Below, in pieces: positions 23,837 through 34,122 of a stretch of DNA of 64,000 bases. The stretch is from positions 24,865,742 to 24,929,741 of the forward strand of contig OZ024720.1 in assembly GCA_964016875.1 (NCBI GenBank), given 5' to 3'. The stretch is from Fallopia convolvulus. Taxonomy: Eukaryota; Streptophyta; Magnoliopsida; Caryophyllales; Polygonaceae. Position 1 is the first letter of the stretch; every line of letters begins with the position of its first letter. The translations under genes were made by a program, and so were the position numbers. The notes below the pieces were generated by a model, which worked only from the letters and a program-made list of their open reading frames with translations, did not search any database and was not told the DNA's origin.

Positions 23837-24736
23837 CTACAACAGGGTTAGTAAAATCCGAAACCAAGGAGGTTTTGACTCCTTCATAGGACTAACAGTA
23901 GGATATGAAATAGAACAAGGATATAAGAAAGGATCATGACCAGAATTGATTGGATAAGAACAAGAAAACTCACTTGGGCCACACGGAGGATGACTCGTTA
24001 CCGAGGGTATGTGGGTCGTTAACGACCCTGCTGGATCTGGAAGTGGATCGATATCGTGCCTGGATCCACCTCCCACCTCGTTTTCCTTCTGATAAGGGTC
24101 GTTACCGACCCATGGGGGGTCGGTAGACTTCTCGGTAGGTGTGACATCCTTGATTTTGCTCGTTTTTGTACTCAAAGAGGGGTCGTTACCGAGCCATGGT
24201 GGGTCGGTAGGCTCCTCAGTACTACAACTAGCCACTTCGCTTATAGGCGAATTGAATTGAAACTTGACCTTCTCTTCTCCAATATCAAACGTGAGAAGTC
24301 CTTTTCTGACATCTACACGTTCCCCTGCGGTGGCTAAGAATGGTCTTCCTAGAATGATTGGCACCACAGGGTCCTCAGGCATATCTAGAACAATGAAGTC
24401 GTTTGGGACAAAAAATTTGCCAACTTGAATGGGTACATCGTCAACGAATCCGATTTCTTTGACACATGATCCATTCGCCATATAAAGATTCATATCGACA
24501 AGCTCCAGTGGTCCCACGTTAGCCTTGGTCCAGATAGACTATGGTAATAAACTGGCATTGGCACCTAGATCATAAAGAGCTTTAAAACAGTGAGTCCTAA
24601 TACCAATTGAAATTGCAAACTTACCTAGATCACCTAGTTTTTGAGGGAGCTTTATGGAATGGACCTCATTATGCAGCTCTGAGATAGATCTTTTCCTGCT
24701 TAAAATCTCTTTCAAAAATTTAGTGTAGGCAGGCAT
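23837..24736 (-). pseudogene. Athila-type aspartic protease region
   Basis: Two consecutive frames (24736-24539 and 24517-23837), split by a stop, hold the Athila gag-pol protease. They read MPAYTKFLKEILSRKR, KLGDLGKFAISIGI, then the active-site-like ALYDLGANASLLP (usually DLGAS), and after the break LADRSxxxP.G, DFIVLDMPEDP, PIILGRPFLATAG and DVRKGLLTFDIGEE. The tail repeats TDPPWxGNDP units, encoded by the palindromic words discussed in the findings. The protease would process gag. Confidence 0.78.
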
Positions 24737-25649
24737 TTCATTAAGGGCATTAGTAAATGGAATTGAAATATTTAGCCCTTGAAGAATTTTAACAAACCGT
24801 CTAAACTTTCCTTCTATAACATCATTAGACTTCTTAATCGGGAAAGGAAGAGTTTTTGACGGATTTGGGATAGAGAGAGGCCCAAATCGAGGCCCTACCG
24901 AATCGACAAGAGGGTCGACTAGTGTAGGAGAAGGGTCGATACCAACCCTTTGGGGATCGTTAACGATCTCATAACTGAGAGTGGGGTTTGGTTTAGAAGA
25001 CTTAACTGGCCTGGAGGGCTCGGTACCGAGTTGGGGAGCCTCGGTATCGACCCTGTTGGAGTCGGTAACGAGCCTGATCGGGGCATCATCTTTGTTGTCG
25101 TGCTTAGTGTCTTTAGGCTTGGCTCGATCTGGCAGCTCCTTGCCACTTCTGAGGTGTATGGCTGCAAATTATCCTCTAGGGTTCTCTTCGGGTCGGCCCG
25201 GAAGTTGCCCTTGAGGTCTTGGAATCCGTGCAGCTTGGTTACAAAGTTGTGAGTCAACGGTCTTTTCTAGATCTCGAACTCGCCCCACCGTTCCATTTGA
25301 TTGTTAAGGTTTGCTTCGACCCCATTAATTTCATTCTTCATTCCATTGATCCCTTCATAGAGTCCTTTCACCCATGATGGTGGCTCTTGATAGCCCGGGG
25401 GTCTGTAGGGTGGAACTCTCTGATCTTGCTGAGGAGGTTGGCTCCCTTGGCCGTACGCATAATTGCCCCAGGTGGGCTGATTGTAAATCCTCCCTGCATA
25501 AAAAGTATCACCTTGGTTCCTATATGGACCCTCATGTAATTAGATTTTTCATATGCCTCACTAGCTATGGTTTCCCTTTCTCGCTGGATTTCCTCTATCT
25601 CTAAACAAAGTTCAGCAATCCGTTTAGTTAGTTCCTCAGGCGTAGCCAT
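24737..25649 (-). pseudogene. Athila-like gag C-terminal remnant, frameshifted
   Basis: From about 25649 downward the minus strand reads MATPEELTKRIAELCLEIEE and, after a frame change near 25505, a proline- and glutamine-rich stretch with YNQPTWGNYAYGQG and SWVKGLYEGINGMKNEIN, then NQMERWGEFEI. This is like the C-terminal third of Athila gag, a structural protein. Most of the N-terminal capsid region is absent, in line with the short interior. Confidence 0.65.
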
Positions 25650-26099
25650 GGCTTTGCGTTCTCTTAATCTCTAGTGGAGGGAACGCTCGAGTTCAGGGTC
25701 TACTTTATTGTATTAGAGACAACTCCACGTCCTTCAGTTGTCCTACTTTTTAAGATAAAACAAAAACAAAAAACGAAATCAAAAAGCAAAACGGGGTCTC
25801 GAACAAGGTCGGTACCAAGGCCTAGAGGATCGGTATAGAGCCTAGAGCGATTCCGTAAAAAACGAAACTAAAAAGAAAGAAGCAACAACCTGGTGACAGG
25901 GTCGTTAACGACCCTGAAGGGGTTGGTAACGACTCGACAGTGACCTAGAAAATAAATAGAAAAAACACAAAAAATTGGGTTGCCCAGCAGGGTCGGTACC
26001 AACCATGAGGAGGTCGTTACCGACTCGGTAGAGTCCCAAAAAAATGCAAAAAGAACAAAACTTGGCACTATTGAAATCTTTCCGACAACGACGCCAATT
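25650..26099 (-). other. Leader and primer site of the Athila-like element
   Basis: The primer-binding site AATTGGCGTCGTTGTCGG is read on the minus strand at 26099-26082, directly after the LTR end CCCAACA. The leader carries GTCGTTAACGACC and GTCGGTACC words at about 25805, 25907 and 25992 but no clear frame. Confidence 0.65.
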
Positions 26100-27401
26100 T
26101 GTTGGGAGGGTTTATTGACAACAAATAAATTTATAGTCAAGACCCCGCTGTGTATAGGGAGGTCAGGATCGTCCACAGGGAGAAAGTCAGTGCTAAGTTT
26201 TGTTACTTGTTACGCAAGAAATCAATTAAATCTTGGGTTTTTAGCAAGAAAAAGAGGAATTCTAAGGTAAAGGTATAACAACAATTATACATGCAAACGC
26301 TAATGAAACATAAAGATCATGCTTTTATCACATAAAGGTGTCAACTTTCGTCAACTTAAGCAAGTAAATTAATCAACTTTCATCCTATCAATAAAATTAC
26401 TATCTATCTCTTCTACTTCAACTAGAATTGATCCGCTTTCGCTTCAAAACCCTAAATTGACTATTCTGATTCAAGATTTTCGCTTTCGCTTCAACTATGA
26501 ATGAGAAATTCCCTTCAACTTTCGTTTCAAGGATTAAGAACAAGAGAGTAGATTCATGCAATAAAAACAATCAAGACATGATCATAAACAAGCATGCACA
26601 ACCATTGTTGCGTTTAACCCCAACCTTAGAGAGGAAGACTACTCACAAAGCATGATTAAAGAACAATTGAATTAAATAAAAGAGAAAGCTTACAAATTTG
26701 AATCCAAAAACTTGTCTTCCAAGAAACACCACAAACTCGTTCCTCTATCCTCTCCACACGCCCCTCTCTCTCTTCTCCTCCTTTAACTTGAATGATAAGA
26801 AAACTAAAGAGGGGACAAGTGTATTTATAGAGAAACTATTTTATCTTAGATCTATCTATAAGGAAATAAATCTTCTAATAAGATATATTCCTTCTATCTA
26901 TCTAATAACATAAAAGGAAACAAGATAAAAGTCATTTAAATGCACCGACTCGGTCTTCCGCTACGTCACGAGGTGCCTTGTTAACGACCTGAGAGCCTCG
27001 TTAACGACCTTGTTCCGCACTTCGAACAACCTTGAGTAAAACTTGCGTAGCGGATTCGTTACAACTTCGTTTGACTCGATTCTTTTTCCTATATTCTTGT
27101 AACGAATTTCTCTATCTCTTTCCAAGCTTAAAATTGATCTTCAGTAACTTTATTTGAGCGCTAAATCCTCATCTTCTCTTCATTCTTGAGTGCCATCTTC
27201 ACTGGCTTTACTCCTTTCTTCAAAAGTGCTCCAAATAGCTTCTAAAAACCTATAAAACACCACCAAAGCTTATGTAGACTACTTATCTCATGAAAATACG
27301 AAAACCTACACAAACGACTCAAAACAAAACACAAAACTAAAGAAAAAGACTCAAACACATTAAAAACACACCCTAAAAAATGACTAAAAAGGAGGACATC
27401 A
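26100..27401 (-). repeat. 5' LTR of the Athila-like element
   Basis: 1302 bp, complete: TGATGTCC at the minus-strand start (27401) and CCCTCCCAACA at the end (26100). Confidence 0.82.
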
Positions 27402-27778
27402 TCACCATAAAATCACAACCCTCCCAGCATTCATAATAACAGATTCTCGATCTGGTCTCATACAAGCACCATTGATGAATCCTAGTTTCATTTTATCACC
27501 TAAAGCCATTTTCACAATACGGTTCCAACTTGCGAAGTTTGATCCATTAAACCTAATTACAACTAGCTGATTGCCTGGATTATCCGAATTGGACAAGAAT
27601 AATGGATCAAAAGAGTTCAGATTACCTCCTGTGAACAATCCATGTTGCTTGAGGTACCTTTGTGGTGAAAAAGACCTTTGATCATAGCGATTCCTCCTTA
27701 TCGGAGTTCTGTAACGACGTGGAGATCAATCTCTCCTTGGAGGTCATGATCGGCCTCGAGTAACAGATTCTTCTTCAT
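27402..27778 (-). pseudogene. Copia gag N-terminal part
   Basis: The minus-strand ATG at 27778 begins MDEEESVTRGRS, with two in-frame stops in the next 25 codons. It then reads SDNPGNQLVVIRFNGSNFAS, WNRIVKMALGDKMKLGFING and ACMRPD, the classic N-terminus of copia gag (NPG, L.G.NY..W, ALK.K.KLGFI.G). It ends at the insertion of the Athila-like element. Confidence 0.82.
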
Positions 27779-27914
27779 CCATCTCACGCGATTCAAGCAG
27801 AGAACAATAAATTCTCACGTAATTGAGAGAAACAAACTCCTCACAAAGAAAGCAAAGTAAACCTAGATCGCGATCTTCTCCTTCCTCTAAAACCGATCGG
27901 AATCGCACCTAATC

Positions 27915-27927
27915 AACTCTGGTACCA
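27915..27927 (-). promoter_or_regulatory. Copia primer-binding site
   Basis: TGGTACCAGAGTT on the minus strand directly after the LTR end ACA is complementary in style to the initiator tRNA-Met 3' end (usual TGGTATCAGAGC). Confidence 0.75.
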
Positions 27928-28227
27928 TGTAAAATCTCTGTAAAGTCTACAACAGAGATTCGAAATCAAAATTGAAGCACAAACAAGATGAAATTGATCG
28001 AAATTGATCAAGATCCAGATGAACACTCAAGAACGAAATAGAGAGAGCGGGAATCCATTTTAGGAATTTCTGTGTTATTGAAAGCATGTCTAACAAACTT
28101 AAAAAATAGAGTATATATACAAGCAACTAACAGAGAGGAGAAATATTACGCCACGTCAGTGACTTAACAAGCTAAGCTACTAAATAAGCTAAAGTTGCCA
28201 CATCAGTGACATAACTAATACATGTGT
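27928..28227 (-). repeat. 5' LTR of the copia element, split
   Basis: 300 bp here, plus the last five bases (CTACA) at 55178-55182 on the far side of the Ty3 insertion. It matches the 3' LTR at 16353-16589 apart from an internal length difference. Confidence 0.85.
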
Positions 28228-28522
28228 TGTAATATCCGCGATATTCCAAGCTTTTTATAATATAATATTTATTTTCTCTAATTAAAAAGGAGAATTTCTT
28301 AGTATCAAATTAACATCTACTTTTTTTTTTCTTTTGAAAGAGTTTATCAAGAAGATTAAAAAATTCAATAAAATTACTTGAGGGGCATTGATTAATAAAG
28401 TGAGGTAAATTAATAAAAAGAGCATTAGATAAAAATAAGGTCCTTTAGAAATTGAATTTATTTCCTAACATAGATTACACAAAGGCCTAAAAGTATCCAA
28501 TTTAGAAGCTTTGTAAAAAGAA

Positions 28523-28600
28523 TGCAAGAGCCGGGATTTGAACCCGAGACTTCTTGCAAATCTCTACACACGCCCCTCTCCATTTCCGCTAGGCCAATGT
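28523..28600 (-). promoter_or_regulatory. tRNA-like Pol III module in the 5' LTR of element 1
   Basis: On the minus strand there is an A-box-like TTGGCCTAGCGGAAATGG, then about 50 bases later a B box CGGGTTCAAATCCCG, then GGCTCTTGCATTC and a T-run (plus A-run at 28516-28519). Box order, spacing and terminator resemble a tRNA or tRNA-derived SINE head. It runs antisense to the element. No full cloverleaf was confirmed. Confidence 0.55.
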
Positions 28601-28874
28601 GATCTTCTTGCAATTTACCCCACTCCTTTGATTTTATAACAATATTAGCATTCTTCTTCTTCAAACAAGTCAAAGACATGTGATTGATGTGATACTCTTC
28701 CAATGCATGTCCATGGAAGCTTCTTCCACCTTCTTCTTCCTTGCAAGACAACCTTGTTGCATCATCATCTCATCACCATCAAACAAACACACATATGACC
28801 AATAGATGATCATCCTCTTCTTCTCCATTGGCTCATCTCCATTGCCATGGATCACTCCCTTGCTCTCCTTTGCC

Positions 28875-28881
28875 TATATAA
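28875..28881 (+). promoter_or_regulatory. TATA box in the 5' LTR of element 1
   Basis: TATATAAAG, followed by a C/T-rich leader and the GC-rich pocket. A second copy lies in the 3' LTR at 51928-51934. Confidence 0.6.
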
Positions 28882-29107
28882 AGGGCTCTAAATCCTCTTC
28901 AAACTCACACATTCACTCAATCCTCTCCTTCTAGCAAGCATTCTAGTTCAAAAGCTCCAAAATTCAGCACTTCAAGTTCTTGTTCTTCCCTTCAAAAACA
29001 CCATTGTAGCCCCTCAAAGCTCCTCCTCTCTTTTAAGCAATTTCTCTCATTCAAGTTCATACAAAAATCAGCCATAGAATTTGTGAAATCTACCCCCATA
29101 AACTCCA

Positions 29108-29323
29108 TTGGAGGCCATTCAAACCATCACCAAACCACCACCACCCTTAGGCCGGACCACCGACGGACCCCCAGCAGCCACCGGAGCCCCGCCGAGCGCC
29201 GCCCGTGACCCGCCGTCCCTGCTGGTGCGCCGCCCCTACACCGCCGGCCCTTCCCTGCCTTCTTCCTTGCATTCTGTAATTACAGAAACTAGTAAAAATC
29301 CAATTCCCCTCTTTTTCAGTTAA
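29108..29323 (+). other. Short Pro/Ala-rich LTR frame in a GC-rich pocket (5' LTR copy)
   Basis: A 71-codon frame starts with ATG about 230 bp after the TATA box, rich in Pro, Ala and Arg (for example TKPPPPLGRTTDGPPA). The same frame is intact at 52161-52376 in the 3' LTR, differing by two residues. It has no known domain. Conservation could simply reflect recent duplication by reverse transcription. A related but not collinear GC-rich pocket exists in the LTRs of element 2. Confidence 0.35.
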
Positions 29324-32120
29324 TTTATGTTTTATTAAATCCCTTATGTTAGTAGTTATATTAGTAGAGTAAAGAATAAATCAAATAAGGATTTATGGAA
29401 TAAAAATATTAGGTATAAGATCTTGTTAGATGGAAAGCTAGAAACAAATTGTTTTACCTTGGTAACTTAAGCTAAATAAACACAAATAGATAAATTCATG
29501 AATTTTATTACATGCATGCTTCTTACAAAATACACATAGGTGTTGACAAAATAAATGTAACATGCAAAGTCTATAGTTAGTATTATCACATCTAAGATCA
29601 AATAAGAACTCTAGAGGTTTTTGATCATGACTTATACAAAAGGTGATATCATATTATATGATCTTAGAAATGAAAGTTTTATTAAATAAAATCATTATCA
29701 TCCTTATATGAATTTATTAGCAAAGTCCCTAGTAGAGAAAAGTCATTGCATGTCCTAAACTATAGAAGATATCATATTTATGAGTTTGATCAAGATAAAT
29801 AGATTCATAAAATGAATTCTTGACTTAATAAAAATATTAGTTTGACCTACCTCTAGGTATAGAGATTTCTAAGAGATATAAACTTTTATTATTATATGAG
29901 TAATATGACTATAAAGTAAACTAGGTTATTATATGATTTTAGTTATAATATATGATAGTGATGTTAGAATGTCTAAAGACATATTATAATAATAAAACGG
30001 TAGAGAAACCTTATAAAAGTATTATTGTTTCAAAATTTGTGATCATGGACTATAGTTTGACTTAGATAATGATTTTTATGAAAGAATAATATTATTAATA
30101 ATTATAGTCATCATGTGAGAAAGATGTTAATTTAATAAACTCTAAGTATAAAGAATTATTACAAAACATAAGTCTAGGTTATATACAAGAAGTATGATCT
30201 TACAAAGAGCCTATGATATTATATAACATAAGGTTGACTTGTATGGAGAGAAACCATATAGATATAGAAAGGATATTATTTTATAACCCACAAATATTAT
30301 AATAGTGGACTATAAATATGAAGTAGAATACTTATAAGCCATGATTATATTTTATAAGCCATGACCCTACTTTAAGAGATTATGATCATAGATATTTTTA
30401 TAAGTCATATAATGTGAAAGGAGTTATAGAAATAGAATAAATAAGATTAATCTAAATTAAAAGTATTTTAGGCAAGTTACCTTATAAGGAAAAGTAGGAA
30501 CTTCTAATTAAGGAAACTTCCTTGTAAAGGGACTATAGACATTATTCTAGGGTCACCCAAGAAGAATCGGAAATTCGAGAGTAATAGTTTATTTAACTTA
30601 ATTAAGTAAAAAAGGATTATTTAATAATTATTTTTAATAAAGGTTTTTCGGAATAATAAGGATATTACAAAATCAAAATAATAATAAAGGAATATTATTA
30701 TTTTAAGGAAAATAACTTTCTAAATTATTATTATAATTTAGAAACTCAAACCCTCTTATAAATAGTATAAGAGGTAATTCGAACTCTAGAAAGAAAATCG
30801 TGTTTTGAGCTTTTTCGTAAATTCCATATCATTAGGTCGGAATCCTCGCTCGTAGTAGGAACTCGCCTAATTTTCGTCAAAGCTCGTTGCTAAACTCGTT
30901 ACGCTAAGGCAAGTGGAATTTCCCCTTGTGCCCTTTTATATCCGTCTATATGATATCTCTCGATGTTGGGAACTCCTTGTATGCTTAATAAAAATGAACC
31001 TAGGAAATATCGATTGCTAGAAATAACGACACTTGTTAGCATAGTAAATATTATATTCCTTGCTAGGATTATATTTGCTAGTGTGTGTACTCTTGATTGA
31101 TTGCAAATCTCGTTCAGAGATTTGAATTGAATAAACTAGAAAAGGGGTGCGAGTTAGTCGACACCTCTATATAATCTTACTAAGTCGTACGTCCATACGA
31201 CTTTCGGGATCATGATCTCCATTCGCTCCGATTGCAAGGAGGGATTAAGCGCACTCTAGCTAAGTGCAGGGGAATTGATGTTCTCCTACGGGTGGCTCGG
31301 TTTATCCGTGTCCCACCACTCTCTCTTGTAAAAGTCATCAACAAGATTGAATATTTTCATCACTGATTAAGATAAGTGCGTACGCACATTTAAGATACCA
31401 AAACCGGACCGGTCTCAAATGATCGTTCCGGCTCTCGATCCGCTCAAAAGCGCGAGAGGTTTTCACTTCTATGAATTAATAAATGTTCCCAACATTTCGT
31501 TGAAATCCTAGAGAAGTCTACAATCTAGTAGTTCTTCTATCGCTTTCGAGTTATCTTCGCTTAAGATATACTCTTCTTCGAACCATTAAAGCTCCACATA
31601 AACAAGGCTTATCGTATAGCCTTATCGTAAACAAAACCCGTTTATCTCTCTCGAAAATAATTAGAAGTTACCGAATTTACCCTCGGGAAGTTCCATTCCC
31701 GCTTGCTTAGTCTCTTAGACTAATTCTTCTTTTCCGCATGTTTGCCTGGCATTCTTTCGCCCCTCGCGAATTATGTCAGAATCTAGGAATCCCCATAAGG
31801 CGTGAAGTGAAGTGAAGACGAAGGAAGAACAAGGATTTTCAAGATGTACTTCGTTCATCATTTTGTTTTAGTTTCAATATGTTTCAAGGACAAGTTAGTT
31901 TCGCATTTAAATTTCCGAACAAATCTTTTTATTTGAAAACAATGTAAGATATTTGTAAGAACCAAGTCTCCTTCGGGAGCACCTTTTCTCTTTATGTAAT
32001 ATGTGTTTTATTCCGCATTTAATTGTTCTATATCATTCTAAAAGCCTTGGGTGACTTTAGACGGGAAAGTCTGAGGTCACTGGCGGTAATACCCAATGTT
32101 GTAAAATAGGGGTGTTACAA

Positions 32121-32135
32121 TTGTGGTATCAGAGC
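32121..32135 (+). promoter_or_regulatory. Primer-binding site of element 1
   Basis: TTGTGGTATCAGAGC, just inside the LTR terminus, complementary to the 3' end of initiator tRNA-Met. Confidence 0.85.
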
Positions 32136-32709
32136 TAAACGTTTTTGTTTTAAAACCGAAAAGTTTTAAAACCAAGAATTTTCGAAAACCGAGAACTTTT
32201 AAAACCTTAACTTTTACTTCCGCTATTTAGGACTTCCAATTTTAGAAGATTTCCTTCTTTACTCTTTTAAAGAAAACCTAGGAATAGTACCCATCCCATT
32301 TCGAATTCGTAGCTAAGAAAATATTTCTCGAAAATATTAGAAACCTTAAATAGCAAATACTTAGTTCTAGAACTAACTAACTTTTTCCCAAAATCTTTTC
32401 TATCTTTTGAAAAACTTGAGTGGTATGAACTTTTCAACGTATCAAGAATGTAAGTGTTCCTTTAGGAAACTTATAACTAGAACCTTATACCTTCACCCTA
32501 GGAAACCTGTTAGTAATCCCAAATTTTACTTCATAAAGTCACATGTTCTAAGAGAAAAACCTTAAGACCTTTAATAGGACCAAGAAAATGAAAAGTATTA
32601 AATAAAACTTTGTTTTAATAATTTTCAAAACCTCAACTTCCTTCAACATGTCTTTGCCTTATAGAATCAAAGGATATTCTATATAACCGCCTTCTTCTCC
32701 TCTACAGAA

Positions 32710-33276
32710 ATGGTTCTCACTAGAAGCCAAACCCAAATCGGGGAAGAAGCCAAAAAGGCCGCTCAAGAGCTTGACGAAGCTTTCGCTCAATGGCCGTTTT
32801 TGCCAAATGGATACCCCGAAGACAACCCCGAGCTAGCTCCACAAGAAGAGATGCATGAAAATGCACCCGAAGCGAATCTCGAGGAAGAGAACCTTGAAGA
32901 AGCATTCCTCGAGGGAGGACTTAATAATTCACTTCCCGGCCAAGCAAGTCCGGAAATCACTGAGCAAGAATTCTCGGGATATCATCCATGGGGACGCATG
33001 ACGGAGATTCCACGTCACCAAATCACAAGTCAAGTTCCAATGACCTATCAAGCGGGTGGATGGGCTAACTGGAATCAGGGAGAGTCATCCCATCACCAAG
33101 CAAATGGTCAAGGAAGAAAACCATCTCCAATCAGAGGCCCAGACCCAACAAGGGTTCGTCAACCAAAGTACGACTACCTCATCCAACGCAAGGAAGTGTG
33201 GTTGGATGAATTGAGGTCATACCAAAACGAGGACGCCCAACTCCATGCTCATCTTGCAATCAACCGTGGCTATTAG
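32710..33276 (+). pseudogene. Truncated gag of element 1
   Basis: The 188-codon frame begins MVLTRSQTQ, as many Ty3 gag proteins do, and continues with an acidic Glu/Pro-rich segment and then WGRMTEIPRHQ, MTYQAGGWANWN and YLIQRKEVWLDELRSYQ. A homologous but broken version is on the minus strand of element 2 (about 42330-41632). The capsid core and CCHC knuckle expected downstream are absent here, so the product, if made, would not be a normal gag of 350 or more residues. Confidence 0.6.
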
Positions 33277-34122
33277 CTGCAACCCGTCGGCACATCGAGC
33301 AAGCCCAATTACCGTTGAACCACAAAGGAGGCGCCCTCGATGAAAATTTGTTCGATGAAGGATTCTTGGACACTTTTTGTTTCCTAAGCACACCCTAGGG
33401 CTAAAAATTCAGTTGTGTATCATTAAGAAGTGTGAAACTCTAAGTAGTCCACTTAACTCGACTATTCATTTTGTCCTTGAATAGTCAGGTCGATAGTAGC
33501 TTTGATTTCGTCCCTAGGCTTTGTCTTAATTGTATCTTCTCGTTGTAAAAGAGGGAGCTAGTCCGCTCCTCTCGACTTTCGTTTTGTCTTTGAAAGGTCG
33601 AGTCGACATTGTTTCTTTTCCGTCCCTAGTGTAATGGATTTTTATATGAAGCCTTTGTAATCAGTTCCCATAAAGGTTCTAATAAATTTTTCCTCTCTTC
33701 TCTAAACTAACGCGTCACTCCTTGCCTATACTTGGCAACAAAAACAACTATATCCTTCTTTAATATATAGAATTACGGATATTCTATATGAATGTTGATT
33801 ATTAGCCATTTTCAGAAAAAGGTTCTATCAAAAGATAAATTCATGCTCATAGGGAATTACAAGAAGTCACGCCAACTAAAGGTAATACTTACGTTTCCAT
33901 AAGAGCCAAAATTACCAAGCCAGTGACTCACGGGAAGATAGAAATTTCCAAAGAGGACACCAAGGAAGGCTTAGTCGACTAAAGATCTAACATGTCTCTA
34001 CGTAACCCGACCTCGAAACAGATTATCGAGAAAAATGGGAGGGACAAACAATGATCTATCAATAAAGGAGTGGTAGAGATTTCCGACCAATGAAAGATAT
34101 ACAAATCCGACGTACCGACAAG
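33277..34122 (+). other. Post-gag spacer of element 1
   Basis: Mostly non-coding. CTCGACT..TTCGTCCCTAG modules occur twice (about 33455-33515 and 33571-33630). A short frame at 33860-33990 reads TPTKGNTYVSIRAK and VTHGKIEISKEDT, also found on the minus strand of element 2 (41174-40869). Both elements therefore inherited the spacer from a common ancestor. Confidence 0.55.

Larger units (their letters stand above)
20557..27401 (-). mobile_element. Athila-like Ty3 retrotransposon lacking pol, inserted in copia gag
   Basis: Direct repeats at 20557-21833 and 26100-27401 are its LTRs (minus orientation, starting TGATGTCC). The primer site reads AATTGGCGTCGTTGTCGG on the minus strand (26099-26082). 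The polypurine tract AGTTTGGGGTATT (about 21848-21836 on the minus strand) has the form usual for Athila. Only a gag tail and an Athila-type protease are recognisable in the 4.3-kb interior. Reverse transcriptase, RNase H and integrase are absent, so it is non-autonomous. The 3' LTR lacks the last 31 bases and no target duplication is seen, which points to a later deletion at that edge. Confidence 0.82.
28228..32119 (+). repeat. 5' LTR of element 1 (3.9 kb)
   Basis: Complete LTR, TGTAATATCCGC to GTGTTACA. It holds the antisense tRNA-like module (28523-28600), a TATA box (28875-28881), a GC-rich pocket (29140-29265) and otherwise AT-rich DNA. Near-identical to 51291-55172. Confidence 0.88.

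Noticed and set aside
24056..25604. Plus-strand frames opposite the Athila-like gag and protease
   Set aside because: Recognisable motifs (ILGRPFLATAG, SWVKGLYEGINGMKNE) are on the minus strand. The plus frames are shadows shaped by the palindromic words.
21129..26913. Two identical 71-codon frames (21129-21344, 26698-26913) as a duplicated gene
   Set aside because: They are the same spot in the two LTRs of the Athila-like element and contain no known domain.
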